A DNA stretch of 20,729 nt from DTU064 sp045588245 (GTDB taxonomy: Bacteria; Bacillota; Clostridia; Oscillospirales; CAG-272): the NCBI GenBank assembly GCA_045588245.1, contig JAZNDW010000040.1:1-20729 (forward strand). The letters run 5' to 3'. The notes below the pieces were generated by a model. It saw only the letters and a list, made by a program, of their open reading frames with translations. It did no database searches and had not been told where the DNA came from. Each line of letters begins with the position of its first letter. Positions within the stretch are counted from its first letter, which is position 1. The position numbers and the translations under genes were made by a program. Below are positions 1-8,036 of the stretch, piece after piece.

Positions 1-255
1 AAGTCCCGGATACTGCGGCATAAAACCGAGCATTTCGCGGAATCGCACGCCCATTTTGAGTACATTTTCGCCGTCGAAGGTGATCTCGCCTTTGTCGGCT
101 TTGAGATTGTCCGTGATGATGTTCATCAGCGTGGATTTTCCGCTTCCGTTAGGGCCGAGGAGCGCGTATATTCCCGGCTCAAGCGTCGCCGTGAACCCGT
201 CGAGGGCGAGATTTGAGCCGTATGATTTTGTGACGTTATTAAGGTTCAGTTGCAT
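1..255 (-). CDS. ABC transporter ATP-binding protein (N-terminal part, runs off the left edge)
   Basis: The visible 85 residues are the start of an ABC ATPase. The Walker A motif GPNGSGKST is at residues 34-42 and the Q-loop glutamine follows at about residue 81 (FMPQYPG). An aromatic A-loop candidate, Tyr12 in KSYG, sits before it. The signature, Walker B and H-loop would lie beyond the edge. The ATG at 255 follows an AGGAGA ribosome site at good distance. It starts 14 bp after the permease gene at 270-2660, so the two are surely one operon and one transporter: this subunit would hydrolyse ATP on the cytoplasmic face to drive the permease. Cargo is unknown; ABC-2 type systems are usually exporters. 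The family call is certain, the substrate is not. Confidence 0.93.
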   Translation of the reverse strand, partial: MQLNLNNVTKSYGSNLALDGFTATLEPGIYALLGPNGSGKSTLMNIITDNLKADKGEITFDGENVLKMGVRFREMLGFMPQYPGL

Positions 256-269
256 ATTCTTTCTCCTTG

Positions 270-2660
270 TTATTTGCCCGTTTTTTGACGCACCCAAGCT
301 GATGCGGCAAAGGCAGCTGTTGCATACACCGCGGAAAGTCCGACGGCAAACCAAAGCGACGCTGATGATTCAAACGATCTGATCAACAGCTTACCGCCGG
401 AGAGTATCGCCGTGAAATCCACATATTTGAGTGCGGACACGCCGACGTAAACAAGCAAATATGGCAGTACTGTCAAAAACGAAACGATGAAGAGTGTGGG
501 CGGAAGCTTTCGCACGGCGTAAGACGCCGCAGTCGTTATGACAGCAAGCATTACGTATCCAAATACTCTGAATACGAACGTGAGTGACAGATATTCACCC
601 ACAGTTATATCCCCGATCGCACTGTATGCTTTGATCGATGCGACGGGTGCTGACAGAAACTCGAAGAAGCGTTCCGTCATTGAGATCGCGAGGAAAAACT
701 CCGAAAGAGTGAAAACAACGGCAACAGCAAACGAAACTGCGATCGCAGAGGAGAACTTTGCCTTGAATATCTGCCATCTGCCGCGTTTTGTTACGGAGAG
801 AGTCTGCGGGAATCCCGTATTCGGACGCTTGCCGACACCTCCACCGTCGTAGACATACTGACGCGAGAATATAAGCACGACGGCGGCAAAAAGGAACACG
901 TCAAATCCACCGCCAATCAACTCGGATACGGCATCCTCCGCAAATATCCATCCCGTGATACCCGTTTCGCGGTTCAGTAAATCAAGCTCCGCCATTTTGC
1001 CGGACAGCTTGCGCAGGAGAGTTTCCTCCGAGGAAACTCGGTCAAGTTCCGACAGGAGAGATTCGTATTCAGCCTTGCTTATCTTCCCGTCAAGAAACGA
1101 GCGGAGTATCTCGTTTCGCTTTTCGGGACTTTGCATATACGAAAGCTCCTCGCGTCGATTTGCGATAGCGGTCTTCATTTCTTCGCTGTACTCACCGAAG
1201 AAATTTTCGCTGATGTATTCGTTATATTCCGCGTTTTTGAGCGCGCGGAAATAGGTGCTGTACGATGAATAAACGGACGCGACAAGAAGCGCCGCAACAG
1301 TAAAAATAACAGACGCGGGAAACAGCTTATGTATCTCCCATCCAAACAGAGTTGACGGCACTTTGCGCTTCTCTGCCGATTTTTCGCCTATTCTGTCAAG
1401 GACGGATGAAACCTTTGCCTTCAGCTTTGTGTAAGCATCCCTTGCCCTGCCCGCACCGAAGGATATACTTTTGCTTTTCGAGCCGAGAAGAGCGGCGGTT
1501 ATCCCCGAAAAAACTACGATCAGGACGTAAAATATGATCCCGACGGAAAGACGGCTGTAATAATTCGAGCCGATAAGAAGCTCGCTGTAGGTCCCGAGAG
1601 TTTCCATGCTCGAGGACATCGAAAGCAGATTCAGCTTGACGGGATCTCCGCCGAATGTCACAAAATGTGCCGCAACGTTTGCGGCGAGAAAGAGAGTACC
1701 TGCCGAGTACGTTACGATCGAAGAAAACGTAACGGCGGAAAGCAGCGTCACGATTCCCGAGAAAACGGCGGCACAAAGGCAGCGCAAAAGCGTCAGAAGA
1801 AGGAAATATTCAATGTAATTAAGCGCATACGGACAGTCGAAATACGCCGAAGACGACTGCACGGGCGCAAAACCGTCCGAATATCCGAACGTCAGACCGC
1901 AAACGGTGAACATAACCAAAGAAAACGCAAGCGCCACCAAAACCGCAGATATCATCGACACGATCACCTTTGCTGTCGACGTGCTGAGTCTGCCGTGCCT
2001 TGTTGTTCTTACGATGGGCAGATAGCCTTCCGTTTGCTCGGAAAGAAACAGAACGCCCGCGGACAATAAAACGTAAACGTATATGAAAATATCAGCGGCG
2101 GAAAACATCGGCATATCGTATCCGAGCAGCTTGTTCCATCCGCGGACAAAGATAGGACTTTCATAGTCGAGCTCGACGCGCAGGGCGCTGTATTTGTCAT
2201 AAAAATGCTCCGCGTATTGATACGTCGGCAGGCCTTCCGCGCCAACGGAGGAATAACGGAGAATTATGCCCTCTGCCGTCGCTATGATACTGTCGAGGCG
2301 CTCGTGATAGTTCTCACATTCGGCAATACGGTTTCGCAGATGGAAAAACATTTCCCCGTCGGGAATAGACTCACCGCCCGATTGCGTATATCCGAGCTTA
2401 TCTTCATACTCGCTTCCGTTCTCAATCGCGATCTCATACTCTGTCCATGTTGCGTTTATCCGGTCGGGATCCTCCGCGTACCGCTCACATAGATCAGCAA
2501 GAGCCTCGTTTTTGTCTTTTTCGTATTGAGACAGCTCCTCCTCATCAACGCCGTACAGCCAGCAGAAAACACCCGCAGAAAACGCAAGCATCAAAAGGAG
2601 AAGATACCACAAATACCGCGTCCCGAACAGTTTTTTAAATTCATAGTATAGTAGTTTCAT
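270..2660 (-). CDS. Large ABC-2-like transporter permease with internal duplication
   Basis: A 796-residue membrane protein. Each half has the same plan: a short cytoplasmic lead-in (MKLLYYEFKKLF at 1-12; TLFGWEIHKLF at 437-447), a first membrane helix (about 15-36 and 448-466), a long polar, partly coiled-coil extracytoplasmic stretch (about 37-187 and 467-583), then a cluster of hydrophobic helices (about 188-395 and 584-790). This is the architecture of ABC-2 permeases, written twice in one chain, so the protein may supply the whole membrane part alone. I chose the ATG at 2660, 13 bp after the preceding stop, because the family-like N terminus starts there; a GGAAA ribosome site is weak. 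An ATG at 2681 would overlap the upstream gene. The ATPase follows 14 bp downstream. Cargo unknown. Confidence 0.85.
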   Translation of the reverse strand: MKLLYYEFKKLFGTRYLWYLLLLMLAFSAGVFCWLYGVDEEELSQYEKDKNEALADLCERYAEDPDRINATWTEYEIAIENGSEYEDKLGYTQSGGESIPDGEMFFHLRNRIAECENYHERLDSIIATAEGIILRYSSVGAEGLPTYQYAEHFYDKYSALRVELDYESPIFVRGWNKLLGYDMPMFSAADIFIYVYVLLSAGVLFLSEQTEGYLPIVRTTRHGRLSTSTAKVIVSMISAVLVALAFSLVMFTVCGLTFGYSDGFAPVQSSSAYFDCPYALNYIEYFLLLTLLRCLCAAVFSGIVTLLSAVTFSSIVTYSAGTLFLAANVAAHFVTFGGDPVKLNLLSMSSSMETLGTYSELLIGSNYYSRLSVGIIFYVLIVVFSGITAALLGSKSKSISFGAGRARDAYTKLKAKVSSVLDRIGEKSAEKRKVPSTLFGWEIHKLFPASVIFTVAALLVASVYSSYSTYFRALKNAEYNEYISENFFGEYSEEMKTAIANRREELSYMQSPEKRNEILRSFLDGKISKAEYESLLSELDRVSSEETLLRKLSGKMAELDLLNRETGITGWIFAEDAVSELIGGGFDVFLFAAVVLIFSRQYVYDGGGVGKRPNTGFPQTLSVTKRGRWQIFKAKFSSAIAVSFAVAVVFTLSEFFLAISMTERFFEFLSAPVASIKAYSAIGDITVGEYLSLTFVFRVFGYVMLAVITTAASYAVRKLPPTLFIVSFLTVLPYLLVYVGVSALKYVDFTAILSGGKLLIRSFESSASLWFAVGLSAVYATAAFAASAWVRQKTGK

Positions 2661-2673
2661 AGTTTTTCCGGGT

Positions 2674-3966
2674 TCAATCATCAATCATTACGGTAAACTC
2701 GCCTGTATGAAGATCATAAATACAGTATGTGCGCTCAAGATAAACATAATCAAACGTATCTACGTATTCTTCGAATGAAAGTGGCACAAAACCCTCGCCG
2801 TTCAGCTCCGATTCCTCAGCGATCATACTTTCATATTCGAGCCTGATAGCTTCACTATCCTCCTCTGGCACGTCTCGATACATCATAGCGCGAAAGAGCA
2901 GCTTTCCGTCGCCGATCTCATAAAGATAATCTACCGAATACCCCAGATCTTCAAATACGGCATCGCTTTTCTTTGTGTCGGGGGAATATTTATATAACGT
3001 TCCGCCATCGGCAGAAGATATAAGCGTTTCTTCATCCCGCGAATAATCGAACAAGGTGTAATACAGATCACCCTCGTATGCGTGTGACCGTCTCACTCCC
3101 GACGCTATAAGCAGAGGCTCACCGACCGCCGTAAGATCGACGGAATACACGTCGTATATATAGTATTCGCCGTTACCCTCCGATCTTTGGTCAGCTCTGT
3201 AATAAAGTATTCCGTCGCTGACCTCTGCAAATACGTTGAAATATCCGCTGCTGCCGATCGCCGTAGCACCGCACTCATATTCGAGCCGATTATCCTCGAG
3301 CTCCATGTCAACGCTATACACCTCGGCACGGTTTGTTATGTAGTAGACTCTCTCATCCCATATACCGATGCTCCTCGCGTTAACTCCGACGTTTATCTCG
3401 GACCACTCTCCCGTGACGACATCAACAAAACCTACTCTGTGACGTACAGCGCCGCTCGAATCGAAATCTGCGGAGATATAGAGCTTGCCGTCGCAGTAAA
3501 ACATATTCTCCGCGCCCGAAAAATCGACCTCGCAGATTTCGCGTCCTTTTCCCGTTTTAGTGTCATATACCTTTATTCTGTATAACTCATAATCGGGATT
3601 GTGCGATACGTCTCCGTCGGAATATATGTTTTTGTTACGTCTGCCTGCCATATATATGAGCGGAAATCCGTCACCTTCGGAATCGACCAACACCGCACAT
3701 CCGCCAACCATAAAGCTTTCGCAACCCGATGATGCGGTGTGCTCGCAGAGAGGATTTACACATTCGTTATATCGCACGCCCGGATTATTGTAATAAGCCG
3801 AAAAAAGTCCGTTACCGCTTCCCCAATATATACAGTTTTCGGAAATGTAGCGTGAGCTGTAGACTTTGCCGTCATAGGGATCGCTGCTGTCACTGCAAGA
3901 GAAAAAGGACAGCCAGATCGCGGACAAAAGAAGCCAAGCAGCGATCCTGTGAAAATAACTTCTCAT
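2674..3966 (-). CDS. Secreted lipoprotein, predicted beta-propeller-like, with Cys/His motif
   Basis: A 430-residue lipoprotein. It has a basic N terminus (MRSYFHR), a hydrophobic segment at about 9-22, and a lipobox (SFFSC) with Cys24 as the lipidated residue. The mature part repeats short units of the type GKLYIS or GILYYRA followed by a YDLHTGE-like strand, which suggests a beta-propeller of the DUF5050/LRP1-like kind. Near the N terminus is C69-x4-C74-x-H76-T-x5-C82, also present in the upstream paralogue and likely to bind metal or form disulfides. I took the ATG at 3966; an in-frame TTG at 3975 lacks a ribosome site. It starts 5 bp after the upstream stop and precedes the ABC permease, so it is probably an accessory lipoprotein of that transporter. 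The exact role is not known. Confidence 0.75.
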   Translation of the reverse strand: MRSYFHRIAAWLLLSAIWLSFFSCSDSSDPYDGKVYSSRYISENCIYWGSGNGLFSAYYNNPGVRYNECVNPLCEHTASSGCESFMVGGCAVLVDSEGDGFPLIYMAGRRNKNIYSDGDVSHNPDYELYRIKVYDTKTGKGREICEVDFSGAENMFYCDGKLYISADFDSSGAVRHRVGFVDVVTGEWSEINVGVNARSIGIWDERVYYITNRAEVYSVDMELEDNRLEYECGATAIGSSGYFNVFAEVSDGILYYRADQRSEGNGEYYIYDVYSVDLTAVGEPLLIASGVRRSHAYEGDLYYTLFDYSRDEETLISSADGGTLYKYSPDTKKSDAVFEDLGYSVDYLYEIGDGKLLFRAMMYRDVPEEDSEAIRLEYESMIAEESELNGEGFVPLSFEEYVDTFDYVYLERTYCIYDLHTGEFTVMIDD

Positions 3967-3971
3967 ATCAC

Positions 3972-5261
3972 TCAATTATATACGTAAAGCGGTTTGATTT
4001 CATTTGTTTCAAAGCTGTACTGCCAATAAGCCTTAACAAGAGTTCCCGTTTTCTCAAAATCTCCATAGTAATATCCGAAAAAAACGATTTCTTTTTCGTC
4101 AGCATATTCTATTGCGCTATAGTCATACTTCGGGTTTTCCGCAAGAATCTCTCTCGTTTCTCCGGTTTTGCTGTCGTAGCAATATATGATGTTTTTTGAG
4201 CTGATAGTGTATTCTCTATCACTGTAGGCGACCGTATGGTTGTCTTTTTCGCACCAATACAGATTGCCGTCCGTACTGTATATACTAACGAAACCTGTTT
4301 TTTCTGTGATATTTTTCAGTTCCGTTTCGCCCTTACTCATATCAAGAGCAAAAACGGAAGATGTATCGGTATCGCGAAAATAAAAAACTCCGTCACTTGA
4401 AAATGATTTATCATACGAAAAATCGATTCCCGTATAAATCTCGTATTCGGAAAGATCTAATGACGCTACATATATTTTTCCGTCTGTAACGGTCGCTTCT
4501 TTTTCTGATGTCACATCGTAGTACGTTTCCGCATCCGAAAAATAAAGTTTTTCTCCGTATATTCCAATCGGTACTGCGTTTCTGCCGATGTCGAGATGCG
4601 AATAGTCTCCGGTAGCCGCATCTATACAAAAAACTGTTTTATACTGTTTTTCCGTGACTCCGGTATTGTGTGTACGTATATCGTCAAGAGATGCATCCAT
4701 ATATATTTTACCGTTATAATAAAAGTCAGGATTGTCCACGAAAGGGAGAAGTTCAGCAACGAGACTTCTTTCACCTGTATTAAGATCGTACTTATACATA
4801 GCGCCTGCGTAACGGATAGCGCTACCAAGCACATCTTCCATTTCCGCCAGTCGCTCCTGATCTTTTATTTGAGCTCGTGTCGGTCGATGCATCCAATACA
4901 TTACCGACGTCTCTCCGCTGTCAATAATGATCGGATATAAGAGCCCGATGTGAGCAGTGCACTCGCTGCCTGTGTGGTCGCACCCGCTGATGCGACAGAA
5001 GCACTCGGGTTTTGCGTTTTCATCATTTTTATCCAATATGTGTATGATTTTGTCTACGGATATCATAATCTTGTTCTTGCTTGTAAGACTCCATCGGTAA
5101 ACAGTATCATCCAGCACGACCGCGGAGGGATCCGTGGTATTTTCTGTGTTCGTGCCAGTGCCTGTACCCGTACCGTCGGCTTGACTGTTCCCCGAGGAGC
5201 AGCTGCAGAGAATGAGCGACAGCAGAAGAATAATTGCAGTAAAAAGTTGATGTTTTTTCAT
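3972..5261 (-). CDS. Secreted lipoprotein, paralogue of the next gene, first gene of the ABC operon
   Basis: A 429-residue lipoprotein. The N terminus MKKHQ is followed by a hydrophobic core and the lipobox LCSC with Cys21 as the acylated residue, then a low-complexity Thr/Gly linker (about 29-45) that would tether the domain off the membrane. The mature domain has repeated strands such as GKIYVAS, GVFYFRD and YDLNTGE, again beta-propeller-like. The motif C89-x4-C94-x-H96-T-x3-C101 matches the downstream paralogue. The start at 5261 is decided by a perfect AGGAGG about 6 bases upstream; an in-frame upstream start lacks this. The two lipoprotein genes nearly touch and are followed by permease and ATPase, so all four are probably cotranscribed. 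The function beyond envelope location is inference. Confidence 0.77.
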   Translation of the reverse strand: MKKHQLFTAIILLLSLILCSCSSGNSQADGTGTGTGTNTENTTDPSAVVLDDTVYRWSLTSKNKIMISVDKIIHILDKNDENAKPECFCRISGCDHTGSECTAHIGLLYPIIIDSGETSVMYWMHRPTRAQIKDQERLAEMEDVLGSAIRYAGAMYKYDLNTGERSLVAELLPFVDNPDFYYNGKIYMDASLDDIRTHNTGVTEKQYKTVFCIDAATGDYSHLDIGRNAVPIGIYGEKLYFSDAETYYDVTSEKEATVTDGKIYVASLDLSEYEIYTGIDFSYDKSFSSDGVFYFRDTDTSSVFALDMSKGETELKNITEKTGFVSIYSTDGNLYWCEKDNHTVAYSDREYTISSKNIIYCYDSKTGETREILAENPKYDYSAIEYADEKEIVFFGYYYGDFEKTGTLVKAYWQYSFETNEIKPLYVYN

Positions 5262-5535
5262 ATGGAACCTCCTGATATTATGTCTCACATTTACATTTTA
5301 TCAAACAAAGTTTTAAGAAAAAATAATGTAAATCTTTAAGATTTGATTATTGTTTCTCAATGTGGAGTGCAAATAACTGTAGCAGCAAATATGACATAAC
5401 ATTCGTTTGACATCTTCCCAATGTGTTAAGTTGTTTCCTGTAAAACACACCGATTTATCCTTTCTACATATATACGGAAAAAACGCGGTTTGCGTTCGGT
5501 TTTTTGCAAAAAAAATTAAAAAATTTTTGGGCAGC
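5262..5535. other. Intergenic region upstream of the lipoprotein/ABC operon
   Basis: The region is AT-rich with no convincing gene. On the minus strand a TAAAAT at 5300-5295 could be a -10 box placing the transcript start just ahead of the AGGAGG of the lipoprotein gene, but no good -35 is visible, so another sigma factor could be used. A 45-codon GTG-initiated reading frame (5450-5313, minus) has an AAAGGA ahead of it, yet its product (VCFTGNNLTHWEDV...) resembles nothing I know. It starts where an anti-sigma gene would start relative to the repeat at 5467-5529, so it may be a relic. Confidence 0.4.
5467..5529 (-). repeat. Degenerate copy of the sigma/anti-sigma intergenic junction
   Basis: Read on the minus strand, this holds AAAAAACCGAACGCAAACCG and continues to CCGTATATATG. 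The spacer between the sigma and anti-sigma genes at 6519-6559 reads AAAAAACCGAACGCAAAACG and continues to CCGTATATATATG. Over about 40 bases they differ by three substitutions and a 2-bp indel. Upstream of this core, AAATTTTTTAATTTTTTTTG resembles the last codons of the sigma gene (AAATTTGAATTTTTATAA), so homology may reach 5529. The likeliest reading is a remnant of a second sigma/anti-sigma cassette or a dispersed element tied to such cassettes. Confidence 0.6.
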
Positions 5536-5570
5536 AAAAAAGCGTTCAGCATTTCGCTGAACGCTTTTTG
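5536..5570 (-). terminator. Rho-independent terminator after the anti-sigma gene
   Basis: A 10-bp stem (AGCGTTCAGC with its complement GCTGAACGCT), extended by A/T pairs, has a 5-nt loop and a run of six T on the minus strand. It lies about 80 bp past the anti-sigma stop codon. The A/T flanks make it potentially bidirectional, but no plus-strand gene ends here. Confidence 0.88.
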
Positions 5571-5651
5571 TACGTATGATATTTAGTGGCGGTTTAGGAA
5601 AGAATCGTGCGGATCATAACGAATGATAATATTTTAATTGTTGTTTTCATT

Positions 5652-6506
5652 TTATTTTTCCGCCTTTGTGTAAACTAAATCTTCCGCCATCTTATGAAGG
5701 ATTTCTTCGTTTTCGGCAGTCAAAACATATACGTAATCGCCCTCGAACAAAACCGTTTGAATAAGGTTATCAAATATCCGGCTTTGATGAAGCATCCGTC
5801 CGTTGACCTCCACGTGCTCTATATCCTCGGATACGGATATGTTGTCCTTAGTATAAGGAGCATTTGTCAGGTATACCGAAATTGTTTGATCGTCGCTGTA
5901 ATCTATGCATATTTTCTGCTCGGGCACACTGATGAGCTCGATCTTTTTAGGCTCAGCATTTTTCAAGCACAAGAATTCATATCCGGTATCCTTGACGAGT
6001 TCTTCTATACTGTCGTATTTCAAAGATTCAAGCTTGGTAAAATCCTGATTGCCGTTTGAAATGACAGTTCCGGGTGTCATGTCGAATATGTCCCAAATGT
6101 CATCGACAAAGGGCTTGAACGGACTCCATTCGCTGCTTATCGAAATTGTTAAGATCGAAATCACGATCATCACCGCCGCGATCAATGTAATAAATTTTTT
6201 GCGGGAAGGGATGCGCGTCACCGTTTCTTTTCGTTCGCTGCTTTCTTCCGAAAGAAGCTTTGCTTCCAATTCACGGACGCTGTATTTTTTGTTTGCGAAT
6301 TCGGAAAAAGCAGGACTGTCATAGCGCGAAAGTGCTTCCGAGCAAGCTGTCAATAGTGTTGTATCGTGATTTTTGTCTCTGTGAATCGCCTCCGTTTCCT
6401 TGTTCCAAATGTAATTCAAGTCTTCTTCATTCAGCGAGGCTAAATCTATTTTGCCGGATTTCACGAGCAAAAACAGTTCCTCGCTTGATATGTTTTTAAT
6501 ATCCAC
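5652..6506 (-). CDS. Anti-sigma factor-like single-pass membrane protein with DUF4367-like C-terminal domain
   Basis: A 284-residue protein with a cytoplasmic N-terminal part (1-100), one membrane helix (about 105-123, after the basic RIPSRKK) and an extracytoplasmic domain. The C terminus (DYVYVLTAENEEILHKMAEDL) has the shape of DUF4367 domains found in clostridial anti-sigma/sporulation-type proteins. No zinc-binding HxxxCxxC is seen, so it is not a ZAS-type anti-sigma factor. The GTG start at 6506 is fixed by GAGGAGG six bases upstream. It sits 51 bp behind the sigma-factor gene and shares its promoter. By position it probably holds the sigma factor at the membrane until an envelope signal arrives; that is inferred from gene order and topology. 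Confidence 0.75.
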   Translation of the reverse strand: MDIKNISSEELFLLVKSGKIDLASLNEEDLNYIWNKETEAIHRDKNHDTTLLTACSEALSRYDSPAFSEFANKKYSVRELEAKLLSEESSERKETVTRIPSRKKFITLIAAVMIVISILTISISSEWSPFKPFVDDIWDIFDMTPGTVISNGNQDFTKLESLKYDSIEELVKDTGYEFLCLKNAEPKKIELISVPEQKICIDYSDDQTISVYLTNAPYTKDNISVSEDIEHVEVNGRMLHQSRIFDNLIQTVLFEGDYVYVLTAENEEILHKMAEDLVYTKAEK

Positions 6507-6518
6507 GGCTTACCTCCT

Positions 6519-6559
6519 CATATATATACGGCAAAAAGGCGTTTTGCGTTCGGTTTTTT
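6519..6559 (-). repeat. Sigma/anti-sigma intercistronic spacer, second copy at 5467-5505
   Basis: This 41-bp spacer (minus strand: AAAAAACCGAACGC, then a GC-containing core, then CCGTATATATATG) overlaps the sigma stop codon and ends just before the ribosome site of the anti-sigma gene. Short complementary tracts (AAACGCC/GGCG-like and A/T runs) could form a weak hairpin between the cistrons. The partner copy lies about 1.05 kb away. Confidence 0.65.
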
Positions 6560-7100
6560 ATAAAAATTCAAATTTACTTTTTATTTCATCCGGAAGTTCC
6601 CGAATTTCATCAATCATTCGTTTCCATTTTGACCGAATTGCAGATTCGGAGTTGTTAAGATATGCCGCGAGCTCTTTGTGTGATTTGTTGGTTGTCATAA
6701 CAAGTTCGAAAAACTCACCGTTTTTCTTTGATAAATGGTTTTTAATAAGCGAAATGATCTCCAACCTTCCTTCGTGATCCGTTGAGGTTACACTGTATCG
6801 GAGAACATTTATCATTCTGTCGAGTGGAATTGTTTTGTACGCCCAACGGTTTTCTTTTTCTACGGTTTTCAGCGTAGCATATGTACTCGCTCTTACGAGC
6901 CACCCTTCTTTGCTATTCGACTGCATAAACTTGTCTATGTGCCTCATTGCCAAAAACATAGTTTCTTGCATACAGTCGTCACATAAGCTTTTGTTAGCCA
7001 AAAGATTATATATGCTGCGCTTTATTATTATCTCACAATTGATGTAAGCCTGCCCGAGAGTATCGCGTTCTTTGGCTGTTAACGGTCTTGTTTCAATCAT
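6558..7100 (-). CDS. ECF-like RNA polymerase sigma factor
   Basis: A 180-residue protein. A sigma region 2-like segment at about 34-80 contains CDDCMQETMFLAMRHIDKF, and a region 4 helix-turn-helix at about 138-166 contains HKELAAYLNNSESAIRSKW. Length and the two-domain layout fit the ECF/SigX-like class; sequence similarity to canonical ECF factors is weak by eye, so the exact group is unsure. The only usable start is ATG 7100, because a stop lies three codons upstream. The nearest ribosome site, AGGAGG at 7120-7115, is 14 bases away. A consensus promoter lies at 7189-7161. The downstream membrane protein is the predicted anti-sigma factor. Targets are unknown, but the lipoprotein/ABC operon next door is a candidate. 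Confidence 0.8.
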   Translation of the reverse strand: MIETRPLTAKERDTLGQAYINCEIIIKRSIYNLLANKSLCDDCMQETMFLAMRHIDKFMQSNSKEGWLVRASTYATLKTVEKENRWAYKTIPLDRMINVLRYSVTSTDHEGRLEIISLIKNHLSKKNGEFFELVMTTNKSHKELAAYLNNSESAIRSKWKRMIDEIRELPDEIKSKFEFL

Positions 7101-7107
7101 ATAGTTT

Positions 7108-7120
7108 CACGATACCTCCT
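7108..7120 (-). promoter_or_regulatory. Unusually spaced ribosome binding site with a 5-codon leader frame
   Basis: AGGAGG (7120-7115) is 14 bases before the sigma-factor ATG but only 4 bases before a GTG (7110-7108). That GTG opens a 5-codon frame (GTG AAA CTA TAT GAT, stop TGA at 7095-7093) that overlaps the ATG. This could give translational coupling, or it may simply be a long spacer. Confidence 0.4.
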
Positions 7121-7160
7121 TTTGCTTGGATTTTGGTGAAATAACATTGATCTATGTAGT

Positions 7161-7189
7161 ATTATATTCCAATATTATTAAATTTTCAA
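7161..7189 (-). promoter_or_regulatory. Consensus sigma-A promoter of the sigma/anti-sigma operon
   Basis: On the minus strand TTGAAA (7189-7184) and TATAAT (7166-7161) are separated by exactly 17 bases in an AT-rich setting. The expected start is near 7154, giving a leader of about 50 nt before ATG 7100. Confidence 0.85.
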
Positions 7190-7230
7190 CATCAGATAAA
7201 GCGGCATTGAATGTATAAAAGACAAAGAAA

Positions 7231-7255
7231 CACCGCCGAGGAAAACTCGGCGGTG
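7231..7255 (-). terminator. GC-rich hairpin between divergent genes, minus-strand terminator-like
   Basis: A perfect 10-bp stem CACCGCCGAG/CTCGGCGGTG encloses the 5-nt loop GAAAA. On the minus strand it is followed by a T-rich tract (TTTCTTTGTCTTTT). No gene reads into it from the right on that strand, so it could insulate the sigma promoter from antisense transcription out of the TRIC region. It could also be a structured repeat. Confidence 0.5.
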
Positions 7256-7309
7256 CTTCGGTTCGTGTTCCCGCACACCAATTTTGCCGTCGCAGCACGC
7301 AGATGCATA

Positions 7310-7337
7310 TTGAATTTCACATCTTTTATGCTATAAT
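7310..7337 (+). promoter_or_regulatory. Sigma-A promoter of the TRIC-family gene
   Basis: TTGAAT (7310-7315), a 16-base spacer and TATAAT (7332-7337) with an extended -10 (TGC just before the hexamer). It lies about 40 bp upstream of the chosen start codon. Confidence 0.8.
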
Positions 7338-7379
7338 AGTATCATCATTCGTACAACACCCCGTATGGAGGCGCCACCG

Positions 7380-8036
7380 ATGAACGTTTCAACGATTTTA
7401 TTTATAACCGAGCTGATAGGCACGGTCGCATTCGCAGTTTCGGGCGCGCTGATCGCCATTGAGCGCGGACTTGACGCCTTCGGCGTCCTTTTCGTCGGCT
7501 GTATTACCGCCGTTGGCGGCGGCATCCTGCGCGACGTTATTTTAGGAGAAGTTCCGCCTGCCGCGTTCGTGAATCTTTATATTCTTCTGACCGCCGCCGT
7601 GTCCTCGTTTGCGGTTTTCATCGTTGCATACGTTTTTCGAAGCTACTATGCCGGCGTGCGTCACAAAATCGAGGTCGTCAACAACATCTTCGACGCGGTG
7701 GGGCTTGCCGCATTTGCCGTCATGGGTACTGAAAACGCCATCTCCGCGGGCTTTGGTGACAACGTCGTTTTCTGCGCCGCGCTCGGTACCGTCACCTGCA
7801 TCGGCGGCGGTATGCTTCGCGATATGATGACGAATGCGACGCCGTACGTCCTCAAAAAGCACATCTACGCCCTTGCCTCGATCGCGGGCTGCGTCTTATA
7901 CTTTGTCCTCTCTCATACAAAGTTGCCCCCGTTTTTCTCGACCGTTGGCGCCATGGTGTTGGTTTTCACGATCCGTATGCTGGCGACGGCGTTCCGGTGG
8001 AGCTTGCCGCGCGTTTTTTCCGAGAAAAAGGATTGA
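7380..8036 (+). CDS. TRIC/UPF0126 family membrane protein (predicted cation channel)
   Basis: A 218-residue, very hydrophobic protein with about seven membrane helices built as two similar halves. Each half carries the family signature: GGGILRDVILG near residue 47 and GGGMLRDMM near residue 137. These glycine-rich kinks line the pore in trimeric TRIC potassium-channel structures, so a role in K+ or other small-solute movement at the cytoplasmic membrane is likely; the physiological substrate in bacteria is not settled. I chose ATG 7380 because GGAGG at 7367-7371 stands 8 bases before it; the ATG at 7365 overlaps that ribosome site. The gene is monocistronic, and its stop codon TGA is inside the -35 box of the tRNA-Gln promoter. 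Confidence 0.92.
   Translation: MNVSTILFITELIGTVAFAVSGALIAIERGLDAFGVLFVGCITAVGGGILRDVILGEVPPAAFVNLYILLTAAVSSFAVFIVAYVFRSYYAGVRHKIEVVNNIFDAVGLAAFAVMGTENAISAGFGDNVVFCAALGTVTCIGGGMLRDMMTNATPYVLKKHIYALASIAGCVLYFVLSHTKLPPFFSTVGAMVLVFTIRMLATAFRWSLPRVFSEKKD

Noticed and set aside
5277..5304. Promoter TTGATA-16-CATAAT before the lipoprotein gene
   Set aside because: The start site would fall inside the AGGAGG ribosome site, leaving no usable leader.
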